A stretch of DNA of 64,000 bases from Lunularia cruciata. Taxonomy: Eukaryota > Streptophyta > Marchantiopsida > Lunulariales > Lunulariaceae. The stretch spans positions 11,036,001 through 11,100,000 of the forward strand of contig OX419760.1 in NCBI GenBank assembly GCA_948567375.1, given 5' to 3'. The notes under the pieces were generated by a model. The model had not been told where the DNA came from. It did no database searches and worked only from the letters and a program-made list of their open reading frames with translations. How positions within the stretch are numbered: position 1 is the stretch's first letter; every line of letters starts with the position of its first letter. Below, piece after piece: positions 50,351-61,055 of the stretch. Position numbers and translations under genes: made by a program.

Positions 50351-52400
50351 GTGAGGGAGGAGATTGGCTCTGAGTTGGAGTTTGATACAAGAGCTGATTC
50401 AATTGAGAGTGCACTTGGTGTGTCCGCACCGTTATTGTGGGACATGGACAAGATTTATGGGGCCTCCAAAGGCCCTATGCATTACTCTGGTATAGTGGGT
50501 ACCATTGAGTTGGATGACTTCATCCAAGAGTTTGATAGTTGGTATGATCTGCAGCAGATGCGGGTCCCAACTTTGTTTACATCCTTCATGGTATGGAAGG
50601 GATTGTTTCAGCATCTGGAGGGTCCGTTGATGGATGACTACCATGAGTTCAAGAGAGCTCATTTGGAGGAGATCGAGTTATGGAGATAGTATTGGTCTCC
50701 GAACTATGTCTCTATCACTTCAGGTTTGGTGGCCAGGAGTAGATTGGCTGTACCTATGAGTTCTAGCTCAACTAGTGGAGGTGCACTAGCTGGAGATAAT
50801 GCTACTACGAGGAGAGGTATTGCTATAGGAGGTGGTGTGGTATCGGGGTTTAACCCCATGGTAGAGTTCTTCCTTTGTTTGAGACAGAACTACTAGGGAG
50901 TGCGGATTGACAAGTTGAGGAGCTTGCAAGAGTTCCAGCGAAAGGCTGGAGAGAGCCTACGAGAGGCATACACTCGCATGAGGCGGCTGATCTGTTTCAC
51001 TCAGGGAGTTACTGAGGCCCAAGCAGTCCACTTTTGGTATAGGATATTGGATAGGGAGTCTTGATGTAGAGTTCATGATGCTACATTGTTGCATGCTACT
51101 TCACCTACTTTGGTAATGGTCTTTGGTTTGGCTGAGCATATTGAGCTCAACATGTTGGAGGAGAGGGTAGTGACATCTGGATTTGGTAGGGAGACCTCAT
51201 CCACGGCTGTGACTTCTTCTAGAGTGTAGGAGAGTGCACCACGCCCAGTTGGTTTTCAAGGACAGGGTGGACAGCCTAGATCCTATGGAGCCAGTGGAAG
51301 ACCTATTGTAATTAGACCCTTACCTTCATTTTTGGGTCAGCAGCAACCAGTGAGTGGTAGTGTTGCTTGTTGGACTTGTGGTGGACCTCACCGTAGAAGA
51401 GAGTACTCAGGGCAGCAGACCTGATACCTTTGGTGCTTCACAGCCAGCACAGAGGCAGTGTGAGCATTGCCACAGATTTGGTCACACTAGTGATCGGTGT
51501 TTTGACCTACACTTGGAGTTACGGAGTGGTAGGGATGTTATGGCAGGTAGTAGAGGAGCTCAAGTTCATAGAGGACAAGGTGGTAGAGGTGGTGGTAGAG
51601 GATCTACACCTAGTAGGAGTGCAGTACCTGCCCTTACTTCTGATACAGCTATGGCTACTCGGATTAAGCAGTTGGAGCAAAGATTGGCTAGTATGGCTAT
51701 TGCTCAGAGGAGATCAGATTTGGGTGCTGAGGCTTCCAACCATATGCTGGTGACAGAGATGCTTTGGATTTCATGTGTGAAGCAGCACAAGTGGATGCAT
51801 TTGCAGTAGTGACTAGGAGTGCAGTATGTGCTCTAGAGCCTAGAGGAGCATCAATGGAGTTGGACCCACAGAGAGGAGAGGTTAGGAGACAGATCAGACC
51901 TCCCTAGTCTTTCATGCTATCTAAGGCATTGTAGTCGACATCCATGGTTCCTAGACGTCCCAGTGTAGGTGTGGTAGGTGGTGATGGAGTGCATGATGGA
52001 CTACTTGCTAGTCAGCCACCTGCTACTACACAGACTGAGTCTAGCATGATGTTGGGGGCGGCTCAGCTGATTATGCGGCATCCTTTGTTTTCAGCTAGTG
52101 ACATGTTTACACTGGGAGTTGACCCAACCCTAGTGTTCCGGTTGGCTACCACGCTTTGTGAGAGTAGGGATGATGCACTTCCTACTACTAGAGTAGAGGT
52201 GGTTGGTAGTGGAGTTCACTTGGTTGAGGAGCTTGGGATCCATTCAGCAACCAATGGTTTGCGGCAGGCAGTAGCGGCTAGACTAGAGGAGTTGCTAGCT
52301 AGACCGGCCTTTGAGAGAGTGTGGTTTACACCTAGTGTTGTTCCCTTGGATAACCAGAGGGGGATTTTCCATTTGGTGGGACCTTCAAGGAAGGTCTATA
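50351..52400 (+). pseudogene. Gypsy gag of copy A
   Basis: 50351-50689 gives an open N-terminal part (MREEIGSELEFD). The same frame continues after a TAG with QEFQRKAGESLREAYTRM and ICFTQGVTEAQAVHFWYRI, the retrotransposon gag helical region. Two zinc knuckles follow. The first (near 51360-51410, CWTCGGPHRRREYS) has lost its last cysteine. The second (in 51430-51500, after a one-base frame change) is intact: CEHCHRFGHTSDRC. A Gly/Arg-rich stretch and a coiled-coil segment (KQLEQRLASMAIAQRR) come next. Gag would form the particle and bind RNA. Confidence 0.8.
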
Positions 52401-52404
52401 CACC

Positions 52405-52737
52405 ACCTAGAGAGTCTTGTTAGACTCTGGTGCACAGCCCCTTATATTAGAGAAGGCTGCAATTGTTGGTCTGGAGTTACGGAAGACCGATGTGGAGAGG
52501 TGTCCATTTCAAATCCAAACATCTCTAGGTGGTGGTTTGACACGGAACATCACACGTGTGGAGCTTGTTGTCCAGGTTCAACTTGGTCATCCGACTGATA
52601 GCTCAATGGTGAGAGCTCAGGCTATTGCGACAATAGCTGAGTCATATGATGTGCTAGATGGGGAAGGAGTGTTATACCCCATGGGTTTCAATATTGACTA
52701 TTGGGAGGAGACAGCCTCCTATAGACCAAGTTGGTAG
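52405..52737 (+). pseudogene. Retropepsin-like protease of copy A
   Basis: The frame shows LLDSGAQPLILEKAA, the gypsy-type protease active site with DSG intact, followed about 95 residues later by YPMGFNIDYWEE. It is followed closely by the methyltransferase in the same reading frame, separated by three stops between 52735 and 52790, so the two were probably one polyprotein segment. Confidence 0.65.
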
Positions 52738-52812
52738 TCTGGTGAGGGACAGGTATAATGCCTACTAGTACACTTTTGTAGTGGCAGTCTTGGCGCACTA
52801 TAGTCTAGGACC

Positions 52813-54405
52813 ATGGCAGCATCAGTTTTAGCTTTTAGTGGTGCAGTTACTTGGCCTGGTGACTTGTTGGAGGGGAACACCCATGCAGAGGATACTCCAG
52901 TACCAGAGGAGATCACTCAGATTTGGAGTACGAGTAGGATTGTTCCATCCACCTTGGATGTTCTATTGTGGAGTTCAGAGGAGGCATTGCAGTAGCATGT
53001 AGATCAGTTGGTGCAACAGGCTTGGAGTGGAGCCTTCATACCATCAAGAGATGAGTGTGAGGATAAGCCTCCAGAGGTGATTTCTTTGACACCTCTTGAT
53101 ACCACACTCATTGCTTGGCAGTATCCAGTAGAGGAGATATGCCTATTGGAGTTATTTGGTGGGATCAGCACTGGACTAGCTACAATATTACAGGAAGGTA
53201 TACAAGTACAGAGGTACTTGTATGTAGAGAGAGATGAGACTGCTAGGCGAGTCTCTCTACATCATGTGGCACACTTGGCCTATCAATATCCAGAGTTATT
53301 ACTGATGTCAGTAATCAAAGGTTACCAGAAGGCCCTACTAGTAGACACTTCCTTACTGGGGGCGCATGACCTAAAGAGACATGGGCCTATTCACTTGGTG
53401 ATTTCTCGATGGCCATGTGAGGGACATACACGTGCGGGCTGCGGTTTGGGTTTCAGGTGTGTTTTGGGAATGTTATAGATACTACGACATCTCCAGGTTC
53501 ATCAATCCATTTCTCCAACTTACCTTTTGGAGAACGTTCCTTTGATGGGTGATTCTTGCACTAGAGTGGTGGCGAGTACACATCAGGTCCATTCTCAGAT
53601 GGGACCTACTATATTGTTAGATGCAGCTAGAGTGGGATCACGGGCTCATCGTCTTTATCTTTGGTGGACGAACCTCTTACCCAGAGAGGTTTTACAGCGT
53701 GCTTATGATGGGATTCAACGACTTGAGCACATCCTTGTTGATGACACCTTGGATGTTGAGCGTCAGTCTCAGATAGTGGTAGTGGTTGATAGGTCACCTA
53801 TGGCAGTGGTGAACCTAGTTGGATAGCCTAGAGCTACATTTCCTACACTCATGAGTTTTCCAAGCTCTCATGCTTTTTGAGAGGGAGGACCTGGACTTGT
53901 TTGGGATTCACAATTACAGTAGTTGGTGGAGCTTAACGCTGATGAGAGAGAGCAGGCAATGGGTTTTTGCACCGGTATTACCGCTGTTCCAACAGTGTCA
54001 GAGGCATCCAGGCATTAGGTGTTAGGTCAGGCTATGGATCTAAATTGTTTGACCTGGATTGTGAGCCTTGGCTTGGCAGAGCAGCGTAGGATGTACTTGA
54101 TAGGCATCATCACTCGGACACTTGTGAGCCCTATGCTTATTGAGACAATTCAAGCACATGCTAGGGGTAATAGACCGAGTGGACATGGTATTCTTGGGAC
54201 ACATCTAGTAGCTACTAGGGAGAGTGGTCTACTTGGAGTCCATCCAGGTGAGAGTGGGCTACTTGGATTACACCCTTGGTCCACATGGGATGCAGCTAGA
54301 GGACGTGTGGAGCTCGTAGCCAGAGTGGAAAGAGTTTTTCACATAGAGGTTGGGACTTCTAGTGGTTGGGAGCATGACACTATTGCTCCCAAGGGCCCAG
54401 TGTAG
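52813..54405 (+). pseudogene. Cytosine-5 DNA methyltransferase domain (DNMT3 type) in gypsy copy A
   Basis: One reading frame runs 52813-54405 with TAG/TGA stops at 52993, 53476, 53824, 53878, 53920 and 54016. Motif I is LELFGGISTGL (53146-53178, SAM binding), followed by QVQRYLYVERD (motif II). Motif IV RWPCEGHTRAG has the catalytic Pro-Cys at 53413-53418. Motif VI is LENVPL (Glu-Asn-Val, 53530-53538). Motif VIII is ILLDAARVGSRAHRLYLWW, like DAKEVSAAHRARYFWG of DNMT3. Motifs IX-X follow, with AMGF and VLGQAMDLNCLTWIVSLGL (about 53938-54075). Motif order is canonical, so it is not the permuted plant DRM type. The catalytic part is about 310 residues, as in DNMT3. It would add methyl groups to cytosine, perhaps on the element's own cDNA. 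It is dead here because of stops only. Confidence 0.85.
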
Positions 54406-54463
54406 TTGCCAGTTAGTACGTCTTCCACTCTTACTATAGTCACAGAGCCGGATCTTAGACATC

Positions 54464-56209
54464 TTGGACAAGCTTACTAGAGAGGAAAGACAAAGGGTTT
54501 GGAGGTTCTTGAGGAGTCACACGAGTTGTTTTGTCTTCAATATGAAGGATTTGGGTGCTCTGAAGGGACCTAGTATACAGATTGAGTTGACTAGCAATAC
54601 ACCATTTTTCCAATGTCCTTATTGTTGTAGTGACATGGAGCGGACATTGATTCAGAGCCGGAGTAGTGACCTTTTTGAGGCTAGTTTGGTGGAGATTTCA
54701 CATGGAGAGTATGCATCAACAATAGTGATGCCAGCCAAGAAGGATATGCATGGCAACTATACAGATAGGCGGATGTGTGGAGATTATTGTCCTATCAACC
54801 AATAGACCAGGGCTGATCGGTATGTTATGCCTACACCGGAGGAGATTTTTGATGCGATTGGGCATGCAAAGGTCTTTAGTAATTTGGATCTTCGAGTGGG
54901 ATATCATCAGTTGCCAATCAGGAAGGAGGATAAGTCCAAGACAACATTCTGGGCTATTGATCCTCACGGCAAGGATGTGTTATATGAGTGGAGTTTCTTA
55001 CCATTTGGGTTGAAGAACACTCATGTTGAGTTCTAGAGGGTCATGGATAGGATCCTAGCTGGATTGGATTTTTCTTGATGCTATATTGAGGACATTTTGG
55101 TCTATAGCACTACTGTGGAGTAGCATGAGAGATAGTTGTTGGAGGTGTTTGAGAGGTTGAGATCTCATGGACTCAAATTACATCTTAGGAAGTGTAGGTT
55201 CTTCCATGAGCAGGTTGAGTATTTGAGTCACACTATCTACCTTGGAGGACTTGGTGTTCAGCAAACCAAGGTGGAGGCTATTGCACATATTCCTTGGCCT
55301 ACGGATGTGAGCAAAGTGCAAGCATTCCTTGGGTTGGCAAACTTCTATCACCGCTATGTTAGAGGATTTAGTGCCATTGCCAAGGCCTTGATGAAGCTGA
55401 CCAAGCTTACACAAGAGTGGTGTTGGGGAGATGAGCAGGAGAGAGCTTTTGTAGAGCTCAAGGAGATGTTGACATCTGCTCCTATTTTGAGGAGACCGAT
55501 CAGAGGACGACCATTTCAGGTTCATACTGATTGGAGTATGTTGGGGCTTGGAGCAATGCTCACCCAGCATGATGATGAGGGGAAGGAGTTTGTGGTAGCC
55601 TATGCTAGTCGCTCCAACAATTCAGCGGAGGTGAAGTATAGTTCATATGAGAGAGAGTGCTTGGTAGTAGTTTGGGCAGTAGCACATTTCCGATGTTACC
55701 TATTTGGTAACCCCTTCACTCTCATCACTGATCATCAGCCACTAAAGTGGTTGATGGAGTCCAACAAGCTTTCAAGGAAGCTTGCACAATGGGCTCTGAT
55801 TTTACAGGAGTATGATTTCACGGTTGTTCACAGACCTAGGTTGAGTAGAAACCCATGTCCCAACCAGCAGGATCAGACCGGAGCACGTTGGCATCGTGAG
55901 ACAGATGAGGAGATGGTGCCAGGTTGGCATGCATCGGCCTTTTGGTGTATATTTGTAGAGGCTTTGGTGGTATCTCTCTCAACGCATGCAGGAGGAGTTA
56001 TTGAGGTCACAGATCCAAAGAGTGAAGATATTGGTATAGTTCAACGAGACATTCATGATGATGTCTTAGTGATGGACTATCTTTGCACTGGTGTTGTGGG
56101 TGGCACAATTGGGGCCAAGGAGAGAGATTGTGTTTGTCAACGAGCCAGACTGTTCAAATTGGAGGGTAGACACCTTTTACGTGTATGGAGGATGGTAGAG
56201 TGTGAGTAG
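54464..56209 (+). pseudogene. Gypsy reverse transcriptase and RNase H of copy A
   Basis: A single frame with stops at 54803, 55034, 55076, 55121 and 55133. RT: FSNLDLRVGYHQLPI, FWAIDPHGKDVLYEW, FLPFGLKN, then YIEDILVYS at the active site (usual YIDD; the glutamate codon is 55088-55090, and copy B has YIDD). Thumb: HLRKCRFFHEQVEYL. RNase H: QVHTDWSMLGLGAML, YERECLVVVWAV, TDHQPLKWLM, with the acidic residues present. 55136-56209 is an uninterrupted 357-codon stretch, long for a dead element. The frame is shifted by one base relative to the methyltransferase upstream. Confidence 0.9.
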
Positions 56210-56232
56210 TACCACTTCCATCTTAGAGAACA

Positions 56233-57489
56233 CAGTTGGTCTGTCATGCTCATGAGGAGCTAGGACATTTTGGAGTAAAACGTACGTATAGCTTACTCCA
56301 CAGTCATTACTGGTGGCGTAGTATGCAGACCAAGGTACAGTAGTTTGTTGCCAGATGTGTGGTTTGTGACTGAGTTAGATCATCATTCAATGCTCCTACG
56401 CCATAGTCACAAACATTACCTAGCATGGGATTGGGTTACCATTGGAGTTTGGACTTTGCTAGACCTTTATCGCTGACTGTGAGACATCATTGGTATGTTT
56501 TGGTGATGGTAGAGCACTTCTCCAAGTGGATTGAGTTGGTGGCACTTCTTGACAAGTCTAGTGAAGGGACAGCTTACTCGTTCCTGGATCAAGTTCTTAG
56601 TCATTTTGGTGCACCAGCTGAGGTTTTGACTGATCATGGTACATAGTTCTTGGAGGAGTTTTAGGTCTTGTGTGACAAGGCTTCGATTGATCATTGCACT
56701 ACATCCCAAGATCACCCTGAGGCAAATGGCTTAGCAAAGAGAGTGGTTCAAACGGTGAAGAAAGGATTGCAAAAGTATGGTTTGTAGAGAAGCCACTTGG
56801 GATATTGGGATCTCCAATTACCTTGGTTGGCCATGGGCTATTGGTTCAGCCGGCAAGCCTCCTTAGCATCCTTCTCTCCATACTTTCTACTCTATGGATG
56901 AGATCCAGATTTACCTATAGCCATTTGTTGAGATGTTACTATAGTTTTGGACTTGGATGACCCATATGTATGGATGAGCGCATGTTCTCAACGGGCAGAG
57001 TTCTTTTGGAGAGTGATGTCGATGGCCTCTGAGAACTTGGTAATTGCTCAGCATAGAGATACTTTATGTTAGGCTACCATTCAAGGAAGAGGTTATAGAC
57101 CCTCAATATGTCAATTTCATCCAAGAGACTATGTATATCTACAACAGACAACACCAACAACATTTGATGTTTCTACAGGCCGCACTATCTTGAGAATGTG
57201 TGAGGTTTTGCCATCTGGAGTCCTTGTGTTGGAAGGACATGATAGTATTATTTGGAAGGATCACGTGCGCAATTGTGTGCCATGCCACCTCTTAAACATT
57301 GATGGTACTATGGATACAAGCTTGGCACTTGTACGTGTAGGCTTGAGGTGTATATTATGTGGCTCTTCTGGTGGAGCTACTACTATGTTAGTGTGTGATA
57401 GTTGTTTGAGAGGATGGCATATGGCATGTATGACTCCTCCCCTCATGGTGGTTCCTTAGGGACAGTGGTTATGTCCTAGATGTACTTGA
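56233..57489 (+). pseudogene. Gypsy integrase with C-terminal PHD finger (copy A)
   Basis: One frame with several TAG/TGA stops. The HHCC zinc-binding region (HAHEELGHFGVKRT, then CVVC) begins near 56242. In the catalytic core the first Asp lies in GYHWSLDFARPL and the second in VLTDHGT. The third residue, Glu, is replaced by Lys (codon 56737-56739, in EANGLAKRVVQT), so the enzyme is dead. After the C-terminal domain comes a PHD finger at 57349-57483, with spacing C-x2-C-x11-C-x2-C-x4-H-x2-C-x13-C-x2-C, containing MLVCDSCLRGWHMAC and GQWLCPRC. All eight zinc ligands are present; only a TAG at 57457 interrupts it. In the chromovirus group a chromodomain occupies this place, so the PHD finger would be the chromatin reader that chooses insertion sites. 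The final stop is TGA at 57487. Confidence 0.85.
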
Positions 57490-57614
57490 CCTATAGCTAG
57501 TTCATTCTTTATATGGTATAGATTGCAGACAGGCAACTAACGATGGAGCTCCATAGCACCCGGCCTCCTGATCTTTGCCCATCATAGGGTATACCATATA
57601 CTTGGATATTTTGC

Positions 57615-58440
57615 ATGAAAATCTTCCTAAGGGGTCAAGGGCTATGGAGTCTTGTGATAGAGGAGGGAATTGAACAAATTGTGATGGTCTGTGATGCCCC
57701 ATTGGAAGCAACCCATGTAGTATGGGTACATAGATCATTTCAAGCACTCCATTACATTGTGTTGTATGCATCATCAATGATAGGTTACATTCAAGACCTC
57801 ACTTTTCCTAAGATGGCTTGGGATGCTCTGGCCAACTTTTTTAAATCAGAAATAGATGCTAGGATATTGCAATTACTACAACAATTCAATCCGGCTAAGA
57901 ATGGCTTAGTATACGTCAAAAATTATGTTAACCATATGAAGAGCCTAGTGGATCAACTTGCCTTTGTGAAGGTTATAATTGATCTGACTATCCTAGTAGG
58001 AGATATGCTACCAGGTCTTAAACTGGACTACAAAAAATGTATGTTATAAATTTCTACCCTAGAATCACTTCCCAAGTGGGATGAGTTGGTTGCAATGCTA
58101 CTTGGTGAGGAGATGCAATTGTTGTAGATTGCTAGCTCCTCCTTGTCCAATGTTCTAGAAGGCTTGTATTTTGCAAGCATTACAAGTTTTTGAGGAAGGG
58201 GTCAAGGCAAGAATGCTACAAGAGGTGGTGTTTACAATGTTGGCAATCAAGTTAGTTGTGGACATGGACCACTGCAATAGTAGATGTAGATTAATGGTGG
58301 ACAAAACATACAATGTGCTCCTAGTATTTGTAACTATTATCACCAACAAGGGCATGTTGCAAAAAAATTCTTCAAGAAGCAAAATGACCAGCACAAGCAA
58401 CAAGGTTATGCTTGCACAAAAGACCAAGAGCAATTGTTAA
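57615..58440 (+). pseudogene. Copia gag (copia 2), N-terminally truncated
   Basis: MKIFLRGQGLWSLVIEEG matches the WKxxMxxxLxxxGLWxxVxxG region near the start of copia gag. It continues with AWDALANFFKSEIDARILQL and VKNYVNHMKSLVDQLA (UBN2-like gag). The zinc knuckle near 58320-58360 has lost its second cysteine. The usual 30-40 residues before this point are missing. Confidence 0.8.
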
Positions 58441-58483
58441 TCATCACTCATCATAGCCATGCAATGTTCTAGCCTGAAGTTGA

Positions 58484-58594
58484 TTGGGTGATTGATTTGG
58501 GTGCCACTACTCACATGACACCACATCAAGAGTGGTGTGGCACCTAAATCAATCACCCAACCATAGGCTAAAAGCCACACCTTTTAGCCTATGG
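58484..58594. repeat. Two consecutive hairpins in the protease region of copia 2
   Basis: 58484-58506 is complementary to 58538-58560 (22 of 23 bases). The left arm is the coding sequence for DWVIDLGAT, the protease active-site region, so the right arm is an inverted copy of it. Next, 58561-58574 and 58581-58594 form a second hairpin with perfect 14-base arms and a 6-base loop. Confidence 0.9.
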
Positions 58595-58719
58595 AGATGC
58601 CACAATAAATGGTGACAAGAGATGACACCAAGCACCAGATTCAGGATACATGTCACATCTCACTCTTTATTGCACATTTTTCATTCCAAGTATTGTGAAA
58701 GGTTCTTCTTGTGCCTACC

Positions 58720-59640
58720 ATATCCAAACCAAATCTTGTTATTTTTAGGAAAATTTGTAGAGCAAGGTATGCACATGCACTTCAATAAAAATGGATGCTT
58801 TATTGAAGATGTTAATGGTGACCTTATAGCACAAGGTAGTAGAAATGGCAGATTGTTTAAGTTTGATGCTTCTATATCTCCCTTGCAATCTGTCATGCAT
58901 GGACAGAGTGGTCTAGTTGTGCTTGAAATTTCTATCTAGCACAAGAAAGTTGGTCATATGACCCTCTAGAGATTGAAGAGTATTCCTTCCTCTGGTTTGG
59001 TCATTAGGTTGCCTAAACTTGTTTCATTTGATACTTCTACTATACATGAAGCATATTTGTTTGGAAAGCAGGCTAGATAACCCTCTAAAAGCCAAGGTAG
59101 AAATGCTAGCAAACTCCTTGAATTGGTCCATACCAATGTATGGATTGCTTCTGAACTGAGCTTAAGTGGTTGTCATTACTTTGTGTCTTTTATTGATGAT
59201 ATTCTTGCTATATTTGGGTCTACTTTTTGAAAAGCAAGACATTGTAGAAGTCCTTTCAACATTTCAAACTTCCCAAAGACCAGTAGAGAAGCAATCTGGT
59301 TTTAGTGTCCTTCAATTGAGATCTGATGGAGGAGGAGAGTTCCTTTCTCTTAAATTTGACCAATACTTGAAGAGATCAAGGTATCTTGAGACAAAAGACA
59401 TATGCCTACAATCTACAATAGAACAGAATTATGGAGCAAAAGAATTGTCACATAGCTAAGGCAACATGTGTCATGCTTAACAAGAATCACATGGCCAAGG
59501 TTTATTAGGTTGAATTTTTTTCATGTGTAGTATATTTGATCAATCGCACACCAACAACTATAGTTCACTCCCATATGCCTTTAGAGGCATTACATGTAGT
59601 AATCTTGACTATTCCTTCCTCAAGGTCTTTTTTTGTATGT
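58720..59640 (+). pseudogene. Copia pre-integrase and integrase core remnant (copia 2)
   Basis: 58622-58939 holds a part with FNKNGCFIEDVNGDLIAQG, of protease C-terminal/linker type. Later pieces are VGHMTL (HHCC region), ELVHTNVWIASE (with the first catalytic Asp lost), YFVSFIDDILAIF and LRSDGGGEFLS (the second catalytic Asp is present in RSDGGGEF). Frames shift several times. Confidence 0.7.
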
Positions 59641-60419
59641 ATTATGTACACATTCCTAATGAGAACCATAAGAAATTAGATCCAAAGGACTACAAATGAA
59701 TTTTCCTTTGATATACTTTACATTCCAAAGAGTATAGATGTTATAATCCTGCAACACAAAAGTTCTATTGTTAGCAAGGATTATTTTTGATGAGCTAGCC
59801 TCTTGGTTTGTGTTAGCTCCCACTTTTGGTTTTCTATACCACCTATTGAGAGCCCATGGGATACTACTTTTGTTGTTGTGTCCTTTATATCTACTAGGGC
59901 ATCTTGAGAGATTGTTCAGTCCATCCCTCAATCAGATAGTTCAAGAGGTTGTGCCTCTATAATTGTATCCTCTTCTTATGGAGTTCTTACTAGTGAGGAT
60001 TTACTCTTTTGCATGCATGCACCTAACACAATATATGTATGCAAGATGTCATATCTATGAATATGCCTACTTCATCAGAATCAGTGTAAGGGGAGGTGAC
60101 TAGACAAATACCTGGTCCAAGATAGTCTCAATGGGTGAAACACCCTATTAGGTATTTTTTGCATGAAGGCTTTCTCATTACACATCATGCATATATGACT
60201 ATTATTTTTCAAAAGCACAAACCAGCCCCCTTGGGAGAGGCTCTACAACATGAATAGAGGTTGCTACCAAGTAGGCAGAACTTGTTGCTCTTTACCACCC
60301 ATGCACATGGTAGATGGTGGATCTACCTTCTGATCATAAGGCTATCAATTATAAATGGGTGTTATATATCAAGTGTAATTCTAATGGCTTTATGAGCATG
60401 TAAAAGGCATGTACTTGGT

Positions 60420-60950
60420 GGAAAAAGGTTATTCTTAGTAGTTTGGCATGGAATATGATGAGACATTTAGTCTTGTTTCCAAGATAACAACCATTTTTTG
60501 TAGATGGTTGCAATTGCAATTCAACAAGGATGACAATTACACCAAATGGAATTCAAGAACACATTTCTCAATGGCAATCTTGAGAAGGAGTTTTACATGG
60601 TGCAGCCACTTGGTTTTGAGGACTCATAATTTCCATCTCAAGTTTGCAAGTTGTAGAAAGTGCTCTATGGCTTGAAGCAAGCACCTGAGGCTTGGTATTC
60701 AAAGATTTCTTCCTTTTCGGTAGCTTGTGGGTTTGCTCTTTGTCCTTTTGATCCTACCTTGTATGTCTTAAAGGATGTGGATCAGGACTTGATAGTCACT
60801 ATCTATGTAGATGATGTCATTATCACTCATAGTTATGAGAAGCTAGAGGTTCATCTTAAGGAGTACTTAAAGGCCCAATTTGAGATGCAAGATCTAGGTG
60901 GCTTTAGATTTTTCTTAGATGTGGATTTTATTAGGGATGGATAGGATATG
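60420..60950 (+). pseudogene. Copia reverse transcriptase remnant (copia 2)
   Basis: EYDETFSLVSKITTI starts the core in one frame. Then come [36 protein letters not shown] and LIVTIYVDDVIITHS, with the copia catalytic YVDD box intact (within 60660-60944). The frames have shifted. Of all RT fragments here, the palm of this one is the best preserved. Confidence 0.85.
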
Positions 60951-61055
60951 TTGCTTGTGCAATGTCAGTATTCCATTGACATGCTAAAACGAGATTTGGC
61001 CCACTAGAGTATAAGCCTATGATTACATCTTTGGAGCCAAACCATCATTTGGGTA

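Larger units (their letters stand above)
48151..57605 (+). mobile_element. Gypsy copy A with DNA methyltransferase and PHD modules
   Basis: A Ty3/gypsy retrotransposon on the plus strand: 5' LTR (48151-48597), leader, gag (50351-about 52400), protease (52405-52737), DNMT3-type methyltransferase (52813-54405), RT-RNase H (54464-56209) and integrase with PHD finger (56233-57489). After the stop, about 115 bases match the 3' untranslated part of copy B, then similarity ends at about 57606, where a copia gag starts. The 3' LTR is therefore missing. A 690-base insert relative to B sits in the leader (49603-50293). The frames are long but carry about twenty stops and a few frameshifts. Confidence 0.88.

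Noticed and set aside
52813-54405. Assignment of the methyltransferase to the plant DRM family
   Set aside because: DRM has a permuted motif order; here motif I precedes IV, VI, VIII and IX-X, as in DNMT3.
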